From positions 1 to 64,000 of the forward strand of contig JAZRZH010000004.1 in NCBI GenBank assembly GCA_045601245.1: a DNA stretch of 64,000 nt, given 5' to 3'. A model generated the notes under the pieces. That model did no database searches. It was given only the letters and a program-made list of their open reading frames with translations, and was not told the origin of the DNA. Source of the DNA: Cacconaster sp045601245. GTDB lineage: Bacteria; Bacteroidota; Bacteroidia; Bacteroidales; UBA932. Positions 25,146-34,070 of this stretch are shown here, in pieces. Position numbers and translations under genes: made by a program. Every line of letters starts with the position of its first letter. Within the stretch, counting starts at the first letter, position 1.

Positions 25146-27911
25146 ATGAACAGACGAATAATACTGACATTGATGTTCGCATCCATTGCGCTTTGTGGAT
25201 GCCGGCAGGACAATGATGATTATTTGCAGAACGCAAAGATCTTCACCGGTATCATAGAAGGTCAGGATGTGCGAACATACCTTTCGCCTGACAACGAGAT
25301 ATATCACGTATATTGGAAAGCAGGAGACAGAATAAGCATCAAAAGCGGAGCCACGAGTGCAATTTACGAAGCGGTATCCGGGGATTCGAATTCTACCGAA
25401 TTCAAGATGGTTTCAGGAGACGTTCTGACATCCGGTCCGTATACCGCATATTATCCGGCATCTGCTGAGGAGTCATTCTCAGCTGTCCAGGAATATGCTG
25501 TCGGCACGGCCTCATACATACCTATGATGGCAGTATCTGACAATGAAACCCTTTCTTTCAAGAATCTCGGCTCTATCCTGAGGCTCGGCGTCAAGACCTC
25601 AGGTGTGGCGGTAAAGAGCCTCTATCTGTCTGCGGACCAACCGCTTGCCGGCAAGTTCACGGTTACCGAAAATGCTGCTGTCATTCCGGAGGGCACGGGC
25701 ATTGTCGTCAGCTGCGGAGATGGAATCACCTCCTCTGACTCGGCAGTCCCCGTATTTGTCTCAATACCTGCCGGTTCATATACTAACTTTTATGTTACTG
25801 CATACTCGGCTGACGGCAAGGAATCCTCGGTACTTGTAAGAGGTGACGGGAAACTCACCGCGCAACGTTCAAAGTGGCACGAGATTGACCTTTCATTCGA
25901 CAATTTTGTTGAAAGCCGGTCGTTCGACCATATTGAAGCGACACTCGAGAGCGATCCATATTCAGACGGCAAATGGGCTGCGGGTGATGCGGTCTGTTTC
26001 TTCGAAACGGGACGCGGGGGCAGGATATTCGAACTCGACCCGTCAATGGACGGCGCAGCCAACGCCAGGATCATCAATGATAAAGTCGGTGCGGGATGTG
26101 CCGTATGGCCGGCCTCTGCCGCATCAGAAAATCCGATGGCCGGTATGGCGCTCCCTGTCAGTATGACCGGGATTCAGCCGTTTGTCTCAAACGGAGTCTC
26201 AAGGGATGCTATGGTAAAGGTATCCGGAATCGGTCCGGACGGCAAGATGGCCTTCAAGAATATCAACGGCATACTCCAGTTAAGCATTGACGGCATCCCT
26301 GGTGTTTCCGAAGTGCGTCTCACAACACTGGGCGAAGAAGCGCTGTGGGGTGAAGCCACGGTTGACGTGTCATCGGCTGAGCCGAAGGTGACTTTTGCAT
26401 CGAAAGCGGACGATTTCCGCACTATTGTGCTCAAAAAGGCTTCAATTCCGGCAATCAACGGGACATCCGGAAATGAATGGTTCGTCATCGGCGGCAGCGC
26501 AACAATTACGGACGGACATTTCGACGGCATACAGAAGGATGCATCAAATACATTCAGATTCGTAGTCCCTGCAGGATCGCTGTCACAAGGCTTCAGGATT
26601 ACAGTCATCGATGCCCATCAGGGATTCATGCAGAAAGAGTTCCCGTGCGTCGCGATCACACGCGGAGCAGTCACCGATGCAGGATCGATGCAATATGCCG
26701 ACCAATCTGAAGTCATTGCCCGTACCGATGTGCCAAACAAGGCATATTATAAAGACATATTCATGGACAGCGGCATTGAACTCTCCCAGAATCCTACAAT
26801 GCCGATAGAGACATATCTTAATCTTAAGTTCGAACATATACTGGCATCCAATAACAGCACCGGCAAGGACCGTCAGCAAACGCTGTTCTGCGGCAGCACA
26901 AGTGACCTTAACGGAGTCCTCCTGTATCCCGACGGAGCGCCGCGCTTCAGAATGATGTATGTGAGCGGAGGCAGTTCCAATGCCCACGGACTGTCGCTTG
27001 AGACCACGGGCCGCGAAGCGGTACGCAGATTCTTCAACGCAGGTGGATGCTATGTGGGATCCTGCGCCGGCGCATATCTCTCGACACACGGAGTGTATAA
27101 CTATTCCGTATCATATTCAGAAGGTTTCTTTGACCTCTGGCCGGGCATTGTATACCGCACATCTACTGATAACGTATATCTTGCCCAGGATATTCCGACT
27201 GACAGCCCGCTGCTTAAATATTATGACTTCGGCGGAGATTACCACGTGGATTCAGTACGCCATCACAACGGACCGTATTTTTCTGAATACTACCTTGTTC
27301 CCGGTACTGAAGTGCTCTCCAGGTTTGATGCGCCGGCATACAGGTTTGACGGTGAGCCTGGTGTCATCGCGTATAAGGAAAATCCTTTCAAGGGGCGCGT
27401 CATCGCTATCGGAAGCCACCCGGAGCAAGTGGCCTACGGCGAGAACCTGGAATTCATGGCCGCAATCGCCAAATACGCCTTCGACGGCTTCGGAGTCGCG
27501 CGTCTGAAAGCGGTCCTGCGTAATGGTCAGATCAGGGTGATGAACAAATCTACCAAGGACAATGATCCTGCATACACAATGATCGGTGACCTCCAGTGCC
27601 ACCATTTCGCATTTGCATTGCCGGAAGGGGCTAGGGATATCAACATCACGTTGAGCACCGATTCAAAATTCAACCTCAGCCTGCGTCTGGCGAAGGACAC
27701 CTATGCTTTCCGTGAGGATGCCGAATACCGCGTCGAGAACACATCTTCTACTAAGAAACTGCACTTCGATTCGCTGCCTGCGGGCATCTGGTATATCGGT
27801 GTCCAGTGTGAAGACACGGTGACTGCGACCAAGAATACCAACCAATATGATTATACCGATACAGAAGTCCTTAACGGAGTTCCGTATTCGATATCAATAA
27901 ACTGGAAGTAG
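25146..27911 (+). CDS. Fimbrillin-like / BPL_N-type / PPC multidomain lipoprotein
   Basis: A 921-residue lipoprotein (LCGC, Cys19). Two fimbrillin-like beta domains are seen, at about 25-255 and 260-520. The first has YHVYWKAGDRISI, YTAYYPAS and LGSILRLGVK; the second repeats the theme with KWAAGDAVCFF and INGILQLSIDG. Residues about 535-790 match the enzyme-like domain of the preceding gene, with Cys640 in GSCAGAY and HPE in GSHPEQV. Residues 800-921 are the PPC-like end, sharing NGxxYxISINW. It looks like the preceding gene with fimbrial modules fused upstream. No function is known to me for this architecture. Confidence 0.8.
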   Translation: MNRRIILTLMFASIALCGCRQDNDDYLQNAKIFTGIIEGQDVRTYLSPDNEIYHVYWKAGDRISIKSGATSAIYEAVSGDSNSTEFKMVSGDVLTSGPYTAYYPASAEESFSAVQEYAVGTASYIPMMAVSDNETLSFKNLGSILRLGVKTSGVAVKSLYLSADQPLAGKFTVTENAAVIPEGTGIVVSCGDGITSSDSAVPVFVSIPAGSYTNFYVTAYSADGKESSVLVRGDGKLTAQRSKWHEIDLSFDNFVESRSFDHIEATLESDPYSDGKWAAGDAVCFFETGRGGRIFELDPSMDGAANARIINDKVGAGCAVWPASAASENPMAGMALPVSMTGIQPFVSNGVSRDAMVKVSGIGPDGKMAFKNINGILQLSIDGIPGVSEVRLTTLGEEALWGEATVDVSSAEPKVTFASKADDFRTIVLKKASIPAINGTSGNEWFVIGGSATITDGHFDGIQKDASNTFRFVVPAGSLSQGFRITVIDAHQGFMQKEFPCVAITRGAVTDAGSMQYADQSEVIARTDVPNKAYYKDIFMDSGIELSQNPTMPIETYLNLKFEHILASNNSTGKDRQQTLFCGSTSDLNGVLLYPDGAPRFRMMYVSGGSSNAHGLSLETTGREAVRRFFNAGGCYVGSCAGAYLSTHGVYNYSVSYSEGFFDLWPGIVYRTSTDNVYLAQDIPTDSPLLKYYDFGGDYHVDSVRHHNGPYFSEYYLVPGTEVLSRFDAPAYRFDGEPGVIAYKENPFKGRVIAIGSHPEQVAYGENLEFMAAIAKYAFDGFGVARLKAVLRNGQIRVMNKSTKDNDPAYTMIGDLQCHHFAFALPEGARDINITLSTDSKFNLSLRLAKDTYAFREDAEYRVENTSSTKKLHFDSLPAGIWYIGVQCEDTVTATKNTNQYDYTDTEVLNGVPYSISINWK

Positions 27912-27923
27912 GAGGGATACACT

Positions 27924-29822
27924 ATGAAAAAAACTTACATAACTATTCTGGCAACAGCCCTGGCACTTGTCTCTTGCAGCGAAAACGGAATTATCCCTGA
28001 GGACAGTTCCATCCGATGCACGGTCGAGAGCCTCTCGACAAAGACATCCCTCGTCAACAGCGGTGACAGATATGACATTCATTGGGAAAGCGGAGACATC
28101 GTTGCGGTCACCAGCGATGCCGGCACTGCACTCTACACGACATCCCAAAGTGGTTCCTCAACGGCCAAATTCTCCAAAAAATCCGGCAACGACCCGTCGG
28201 GTGAAATCTTCACAGCATATTATCCGCAGGAACTGGCGGACGGATATCTTCCTTCCGAGCAGAAATACCGCTCCAACAATATATATCATTCCCCGATGAT
28301 TGCATCATCGACCGGCACTGATTTCCAGTTCAGAAATATCTGCGGCATAGTAAAACTCAATCTCACCACGTCCGAAAGCAACGTGAAAGTCACATCCATA
28401 GAACTGATGTCCGATGTCGGACTCAGCGGTGATTTCTCCATCGTTGACGGCGCGGCTGTCGTTGCAGGGGCCAAGGGCATCACTCTGAACTGCGGTACGG
28501 GGGTCTCAATCTCCACCGACCCGAGACCGTTCCATTTCTCCGTTCCGGCAGGCGATTATACCAATTTCACAATCATTGTCAGGACATCTAACCACCAGTC
28601 TGTCACGGCTTCACTCAAGAGCGGTTCCGTATTTGAAGTGAAACGTTCGCAGATCTGCGAACTCAATATGGATCTCACTTCGTTTGAAGACAAATCAGCG
28701 GGTGAGGGGCGTGCCATCCTGATGAACGGCACGGAGGTCAACGAACGCATCAAGGAACTTGTAAGCTCCACTGCGAGAGTATCCACACTGAACAAGACAT
28801 TCAAAAAGATTGAGTTCAAGACAGGATGCTTTGACAAAGCCGGTGTGGACATCAGCGATCCTTCTTCCGAAGTTCCGGTATATGCGTCGCTGAAGAGCAA
28901 TGTCGTGACTATCTATACGCCGGCAGCCGAACTATACACCAATGAAAGCCCGGCATATATGTTCTATTATATGAGCGGCGTGACTGAAATTGTCAACCTG
29001 AAGGCGCTCAATACTGAGAACGGCGTTTATTTCAATAATATGTTCCATATGAGCGACTCCCTGTCTAGCATCACCAGCCTTGACCTGAGCAATTTCAAAA
29101 CAGGAAAAGGTTTGAACTTCAAGTCGATGTTCAACGGCTGCTCTAGCCTTACCGAACTGGATGTCAGCAGTTTTGATACATCCAACGGAGCCTTTTTCAG
29201 CTATATGTTTGACGGATGCCTGAATCTCAAGGCATTGGACCTGAGCAATTTCAATACTACCAAGGCTATCACTATGGAATACATGTTCAGGGACTGCCAG
29301 GCTCTCGAGTCCGTCAATCTGTCTTCATTTGACACCGGGAACGTAAACTGTACAAAGTATATGTTCTGCCGCTGCAGGTCCCTCAAGGAACTCAACATCG
29401 ATAATTTCACGTGTCCTAAAGTCACCAGCACCTCATATATGTTCAGTACTATGGACAGCATCGAGGTCATCAGCATGAAAAACTTTAACTTCAAGAGTAT
29501 CACGTCATCAGACAATATGTCGTATATGTTCTACAATGAGCCTAACCTCAAGGAACTGTATTTTGGAGCTGACGCCTGCCCGACAGGTGGAAAGCTTACT
29601 CCTTCGAGTTTCTTCCTCAGCAAGGCCAACGCCAAGGGGTTCAGGACTGCTTCCAATACCGGGAAACTTGATATCTGGTGCTCTTCAACGACAGCCACGT
29701 GGCTCGCAAAGACAAATCTGCGCTGGATAAACAGCGGATATAACGGTCAGACAAAGATTCCGGTTACATTCCACGATTATAAGACCGGTGCCACAATAAA
29801 AGTAACTTGGGCATCGAATTAA
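27924..29822 (+). CDS. Fimbrillin-like plus BspA leucine-rich repeat lipoprotein
   Basis: A 632-residue lipoprotein (LVSC, Cys16). The N-terminal fimbrillin-like domain (20-255) carries DIHWESGDIVAV, FTAYYPQELAD and FRNICGIVKLNL, closely parallel to the previous gene. Residues about 330-550 hold BspA-type repeats (MFNGCSSLTELDVSSFDTS and similar). The tail LRWINSGYNGQTKIPVTF is nearly that of the first operon gene. So this gene joins the front of gene three to the back of gene one. AGGAGG overlaps the previous stop, 8 bases before the ATG. It overlaps the hrpB start by 16 bases. Confidence 0.85.
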   Translation: MKKTYITILATALALVSCSENGIIPEDSSIRCTVESLSTKTSLVNSGDRYDIHWESGDIVAVTSDAGTALYTTSQSGSSTAKFSKKSGNDPSGEIFTAYYPQELADGYLPSEQKYRSNNIYHSPMIASSTGTDFQFRNICGIVKLNLTTSESNVKVTSIELMSDVGLSGDFSIVDGAAVVAGAKGITLNCGTGVSISTDPRPFHFSVPAGDYTNFTIIVRTSNHQSVTASLKSGSVFEVKRSQICELNMDLTSFEDKSAGEGRAILMNGTEVNERIKELVSSTARVSTLNKTFKKIEFKTGCFDKAGVDISDPSSEVPVYASLKSNVVTIYTPAAELYTNESPAYMFYYMSGVTEIVNLKALNTENGVYFNNMFHMSDSLSSITSLDLSNFKTGKGLNFKSMFNGCSSLTELDVSSFDTSNGAFFSYMFDGCLNLKALDLSNFNTTKAITMEYMFRDCQALESVNLSSFDTGNVNCTKYMFCRCRSLKELNIDNFTCPKVTSTSYMFSTMDSIEVISMKNFNFKSITSSDNMSYMFYNEPNLKELYFGADACPTGGKLTPSSFFLSKANAKGFRTASNTGKLDIWCSSTTATWLAKTNLRWINSGYNGQTKIPVTFHDYKTGATIKVTWASN

Positions 29823-32311
29823 TCCATAGCACGGGCCTTCCGGCCGTTGAGATTGCGGGCAGGGTGAATGAATCACTTGCCCGCAATTCCAATATTGTCA
29901 TAACCGCACCGCCGGGTGCCGGCAAATCCACCATTCTTCCGCTGACTATTCAGCAGGGTGCCGCCGGTGACGGGAAGGTCATCGTACTTGAGCCGAGGAG
30001 AATTGCTGCAAGGCAGATTGCGGAACGGATGGCATTTCTTTCCGGTAATGCTGTCGGCGGTCTTGTCGGATACCGTGTGCGCTACGAGAGCCGTGTATCT
30101 GCCGCCACCAGAATCGAAGTCCTGACTGAAGGTATCCTGACGAGGATGATAGTGGATGACCCGACTCTTGACGGCGTCTCCGTGCTGATATTCGATGAAT
30201 TCCACGAGCGCAGCATAAACTGCGACCTTGCTCTCGCCCTGGCTCTGCGTACGCAGAAAGTCATCCGTCCCGACCTGAAAATCGTTGTGATGTCAGCGAC
30301 AATGGACGCCACCTCGGTATGTTCCGCGCTGAATGCTCCGCTGATAGAGTCCGAAGGCCGTATTTATCCGATTATAAACGTTTATGACGACTGCATATCG
30401 GATATGCGTGATATAGCGGGCCCGGTCGCGCGCAGCATCCTGAGGGCGTTTAGAGAGCAGGAGGGTGGCATTCTCGCCTTTCTGCCAGGCGAGGCGGAGA
30501 TCCGCAAATGCACCGCTCTGCTCGAAGAGGCTCTTCCTGATGCGGATGTGTTCCCGTTGTACGGGATGATGCCGTTTGAGCAGCAGAACCGTGCAATCGC
30601 ACCCTGTCTCAATTGCGAACGCAAGATAGTGCTGGCGACACCGATTGCAGAGACGTCCCTGACAATAGAGGATATACGCGTTGTGGTGGATTCGGGGTTG
30701 TACCGAAGGCAGATCGTTGACCCGCAGAGCGGCCTGGGACGGCTCGAGACGGCCAGGATCAGTATGGATATGGCGGACCAGCGACGCGGCCGTGCAGGCA
30801 GGGTCGCGCCCGGTGTGTGCTACCGTCTCTGGCAACGTGCTGAAGAGTGCAGTATGAAGCAATGTCGTGTGCCTGAGATCCTGGAAGCCGATCTGGCGCC
30901 GATGCTGCTTCAGATTGCTGCCTGGGGCGGATGTGCCGCATCAGAACTGGATTGGATGAGCGCGCCGCCGCCGGGCGCGCTGACAAAGGCTTCATCGTTG
31001 CTTCAGATCCTTGGAGCATTGGACGAAAAGGGTTCCATCACTGCGCACGGCAGGTCACTGGCATCGATTCCTTGTCATCCCCGCATAGCGAATATGCTTG
31101 TTGGTGCTGTATCTGCTGATGCCAAGGCGCTGGCGGCAGATATTGCGGCGCTGCTGGACGAACGTGATCCTATGTCACAGAGTATTGGTGATTCGGATAT
31201 TTCAACGCGTTTGTCGGAGCTTCGCCGGCAGCGGTTGTCTCATCATCCGCAGCCCCGCTGGGCAAATATCACAAAGGGAGCACAGCAATATCGTGATATG
31301 CTTCAAGTTGCTGAAAATAATGACATTGCGGATCCATATGAAGTCGGTATCCTGCTCGCATCGGCGTATCCCGAGCGCATTGCAAAACAGCAGAAGGAGG
31401 GATGCGGCCATTATATTCTGGCAAACGGTGAGAAAGCCTCTGTCGATAAGGAAGATATAATCGCTTCATACGACTGGATATCTGTCGCTTGTATGAACTC
31501 TTCAAAGGGCGGAGAGGGGAGGATATTCCTGGCTTCGCCATTGGATCCGTTATCAGTCGAAAAGTTCGCCCGAAGCCGTCAGAATGTATCCTGGGATGCT
31601 CGCAAAGGTGTTGTTATTGCCCGTAATGAGTTGAATATCGGATGTTTGAATATTCGTTCCAATCCTGTCAACGACATTTCCCAGGAAATTGTATTTAACA
31701 TAATATGTGAATCTGCCCCAAAATACGGCCTCAGTATGTTCGATTTCAATGACGATGTGGCAAATCTTCAGCGCAGAGTCGCTGCCGCGGCATTGTGGCA
31801 TCCTGAACTTGAATTACCCGATTTGTCGACCGAATCCGTGCTTGCATCCGCTTCAATCTGGCTTCAGCCGTATATCGGCAAGGCAACTTCGGCTGCCGAA
31901 CTCAAGAAAATCAATTTGTGCGAAGCACTGCTTGCTACTCTCACATATGATCAGCTTACAGCGCTCAACCGAATTGCACCTTTGCACATTCAGGTACCTA
32001 CAGGCAGTCGTATATCTGTCGAATATCGTCAGGGCGCCGAGAATCCGATATTGCGGGTAAGGATACAGGAATGCTTCGGAATGTGCGATTCTCCGAGAGT
32101 TGACGGAGGCCGCATTCCTGTAGTGATGGAGCTTTTGTCGCCGGGATTCAAGCCGGTGCAGCTCACGAGCGATCTGAAGAGCTTCTGGTCAGAAGGATAC
32201 TTCGAAGTCCGCAAGGAACTAAAGCGCCGCTATCCTAAACATTACTGGCCGGACAATCCGCTTGAGGCGGAGCCTGTAAGAGGCGTTCCAAAAAAGCCAA
32301 TTCATACCTGA
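29807..32311 (+). CDS. hrpB: ATP-dependent RNA helicase HrpB-like
   Basis: A DExH-box helicase of the HrpB family, 834 residues. Motifs: I APPGAGKST, Ia LEPRRIAARQ, II DEFHERS, III SATMD, VI QRRGRAGR followed by VAPGVCYRLW. The C-terminal HrpB domain includes LYPKHYWPDNP-like RRYPKHYWPDNPLE. The start is a TTG at 29807, inside the end of the preceding lipoprotein gene. This gives the expected N terminus ahead of LPAVEIAGRV; no nearby ATG exists. It is probably co-transcribed with the lipoprotein cluster, or has an unseen internal promoter. Confidence 0.9.
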   Translation: MGIELIHSTGLPAVEIAGRVNESLARNSNIVITAPPGAGKSTILPLTIQQGAAGDGKVIVLEPRRIAARQIAERMAFLSGNAVGGLVGYRVRYESRVSAATRIEVLTEGILTRMIVDDPTLDGVSVLIFDEFHERSINCDLALALALRTQKVIRPDLKIVVMSATMDATSVCSALNAPLIESEGRIYPIINVYDDCISDMRDIAGPVARSILRAFREQEGGILAFLPGEAEIRKCTALLEEALPDADVFPLYGMMPFEQQNRAIAPCLNCERKIVLATPIAETSLTIEDIRVVVDSGLYRRQIVDPQSGLGRLETARISMDMADQRRGRAGRVAPGVCYRLWQRAEECSMKQCRVPEILEADLAPMLLQIAAWGGCAASELDWMSAPPPGALTKASSLLQILGALDEKGSITAHGRSLASIPCHPRIANMLVGAVSADAKALAADIAALLDERDPMSQSIGDSDISTRLSELRRQRLSHHPQPRWANITKGAQQYRDMLQVAENNDIADPYEVGILLASAYPERIAKQQKEGCGHYILANGEKASVDKEDIIASYDWISVACMNSSKGGEGRIFLASPLDPLSVEKFARSRQNVSWDARKGVVIARNELNIGCLNIRSNPVNDISQEIVFNIICESAPKYGLSMFDFNDDVANLQRRVAAAALWHPELELPDLSTESVLASASIWLQPYIGKATSAAELKKINLCEALLATLTYDQLTALNRIAPLHIQVPTGSRISVEYRQGAENPILRVRIQECFGMCDSPRVDGGRIPVVMELLSPGFKPVQLTSDLKSFWSEGYFEVRKELKRRYPKHYWPDNPLEAEPVRGVPKKPIHT

Positions 32312-32337
32312 AATATGTTCTCAGAAGCATATCATTA

Positions 32338-32367
32338 TATTTAACACAATTTATATTATGTTAAATA
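32338..32367. terminator. AT-rich hairpin between convergent genes
   Basis: TATTTAACA (32338-32346) and TGTTAAATA (32359-32367) form a 9-bp stem with a 12-base loop between hrpB and the convergent small gene. There is no strong T run on either side, so it is a weak candidate. Confidence 0.35.
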
Positions 32368-32383
32368 AAGATGTGCGGCGCTT

Positions 32384-32689
32384 CTATCTCCATTCAATCT
32401 GTGATATATCGATAACATTTCCCGGCCGTTCGGGAAATGTCGTATAGACGAATTTGTAGTCGCGGAATTGACGGTCAATATATTTGAGATGAGAGAATTT
32501 CGGAGATCCAAAGTCGCCTGAACTTCCGTAAAGCAGAATGGTCTTCGTATCTTCCTGAATTTCCCACCAGCCACCGCCCCAGATTTTCTCATAGCCGATG
32601 CGGAGGTCAGAATGATTGAGTACTTTACCTAAGCGTAGATAACCATTGCCGTCGCGCGCGTCGTCGGCAATGATGAATTTCGGATACAT
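32384..32689 (-). CDS. Conserved-looking small protein, unknown
   Basis: A 101-residue protein with no signal peptide or membrane segment. It begins MYPKFIIADD and contains GNGYLRLGKVLNHSDLR, a glycine/tryptophan cluster (WGGGWWEI) and ILLYGSSGDFG. It has ordinary composition and follows yqeY by 12 bases on the same strand, so I regard it as real. No family was recognised. Confidence 0.65.
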   Translation of the reverse strand: MYPKFIIADDARDGNGYLRLGKVLNHSDLRIGYEKIWGGGWWEIQEDTKTILLYGSSGDFGSPKFSHLKYIDRQFRDYKFVYTTFPERPGNVIDISQIEWR

Positions 32690-32701
32690 AGATAAATGAC
32701 T

Positions 32702-33151
32702 CTATGCAAGGAGCTTGCGGACTATTGTGGAGATGGTCCTGCCCTCTGCGACACCGGCAAGCTGCTTGGTGGCCACGCCCATTACCTTGCCCATATCGGA
32801 TGGGGATGATGCTCCGACCTCGGCGATGATTGCCTTGAGCCTCTCCTCCACTTCCGCCTCGGAGAGCATTTTCGGAAGGTAGGTGTTGAGGACTTCGGCC
32901 TCTGCCAGCTCATTGTCAGCCAGTTCCTGACGGCCCGCGGCAGTATACTGCTCGGCGGATTCCTTGCGCTGCTTTGTGAGTTTCTGGATCAGTTTGATGA
33001 TATCAGCGTCCTCAAGCTCCTTCTTGCCGCCTTCAGCGGTCTTTGCGAGGAGAATAGCTGATTTGATTGAACGGACTGCGCTGAGGCGTACGGTATCCTT
33101 GGCCTTCATCGCCTCCATTATATCCTTCTGGATTTGAGATTCCAATGCCAT
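32702..33151 (-). CDS. GatB/YqeY domain protein
   Basis: 149 residues from the ATG at 33151. The GatB/YqeY helical domain covers the whole protein (AMKAKDTVRLSAVRSIKSAI, LIQKLTKQRKESAEQY, MGKVMGVATKQLAG). Free-standing YqeY proteins resemble the tail of the amidotransferase subunit GatB and may bind tRNA; their role is not settled. A longer frame (from 33268) reads through its own promoter box and is rejected. Confidence 0.92.
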   Translation of the reverse strand: MALESQIQKDIMEAMKAKDTVRLSAVRSIKSAILLAKTAEGGKKELEDADIIKLIQKLTKQRKESAEQYTAAGRQELADNELAEAEVLNTYLPKMLSEAEVEERLKAIIAEVGASSPSDMGKVMGVATKQLAGVAEGRTISTIVRKLLA

Positions 33152-33174
33152 AATGAAGTGTATCAATATTTTTA

Positions 33175-33182
33175 CAAATATA
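33175..33182 (-). promoter_or_regulatory. -7 promoter box of yqeY
   Basis: Minus-strand TATATTTG, 23 bases before the ATG at 33151. It supports that start over the longer reading frame. Confidence 0.6.
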
Positions 33183-33245
33183 ACTCCATTATGGCAATGT
33201 TGTACCTCGATCAGATGATATCCACCGGCATAATGTTGCTGATGG

Positions 33246-34055
33246 TTATTCCCAGTACTTATCTGCACCAGGTCTCAAAATGCCTTTCAATTCACCCTTG
33301 CTGAGAGTAATATCAATCGGTCCGGAAGCGTAGCATCCGATGGAATATGTGTCATAGATGAAGGTCATCCCCTCCTCGTCAAAAAGGAATACCTCTGGGA
33401 TGAACACTTCGGCATCTTCGAACGCGCGGTCATCCTGACGCACCTTCCCGGTGAGAATCTTCAGAAGTCTGTCACTGTTGGAGACAATGTCATTGACTGT
33501 GATGCGTTTACCGGTATTCGTGTCAAAAGTCATATAACGGTCTGCAGAATAGCCGTGAGCGCCGCCGGTGAAATCATACGAACTGACTACATACTGCAGG
33601 TAATCCTTGCCCATCGAGAATACATCTCCGTCAATGAAATGCTGGTGCATATACGCATAGTCCGGAGCATCCAGGCCGTATTGCACAATCTCACTCGCGC
33701 AGTCTGATATATATCCTTCGGAAATGCTGTCAGCGAATGCGGCCATTGCGTCGCTGATATCCATATCGCGGTACTGCTCGCCGAATGCGGTGGCGAGTAT
33801 CTCACTGTCTATAATCTTTGCGACCTCTTCGGAAATGCCGTCGCGCAGCAGATTGAGGTTTATCCGTATGCTGTCGCAGGAAGCGCCGTATTTGGCGTCA
33901 GCACTCTCGCGGAGGTCTCCGGTGAGGCCTTCAGTGGCATAGTGAACGGATTCGAAAGAGTAGTTTTCTGTCGGGTCTTCAGCCTCTCCGCCCTTGCAGG
34001 ATGCCGCCAGGAGAGCTGCCAGAGCCAGGATTGACGGCAAAATGAGTTTTTTCAT
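33246..34055 (-). CDS. DUF3298-type lipoprotein
   Basis: A 269-residue lipoprotein (LAASC, Cys20). The C-terminal half resembles the DUF3298/RsiV-like fold: YTGGAH-type SSYDFTGGAHGYSADRYMTFDTNTGKRI (read in parts), followed by FIYDTYSIGCYASGPIDITL. Members occur as periplasmic lipoproteins in Bacteroidetes; the function is unknown. It starts 15 bases after the htpG stop. Confidence 0.83.
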   Translation of the reverse strand: MKKLILPSILALAALLAASCKGGEAEDPTENYSFESVHYATEGLTGDLRESADAKYGASCDSIRINLNLLRDGISEEVAKIIDSEILATAFGEQYRDMDISDAMAAFADSISEGYISDCASEIVQYGLDAPDYAYMHQHFIDGDVFSMGKDYLQYVVSSYDFTGGAHGYSADRYMTFDTNTGKRITVNDIVSNSDRLLKILTGKVRQDDRAFEDAEVFIPEVFLFDEEGMTFIYDTYSIGCYASGPIDITLSKGELKGILRPGADKYWE

Positions 34056-34070
34056 AGTATGATTATGATA

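Noticed and set aside
22900..29600. Repeats in the surface protein genes as a CRISPR-like array
   Set aside because: The periodicity is protein-coding (about 24-residue BspA units in one frame), the units diverge, and there are no identical repeats or cas genes.
22427..29822. Type IX secretion cargo
   Set aside because: All four proteins have lipoprotein signals and no T9SS C-terminal domain; their ends are the BspA tail or a PPC-like domain.
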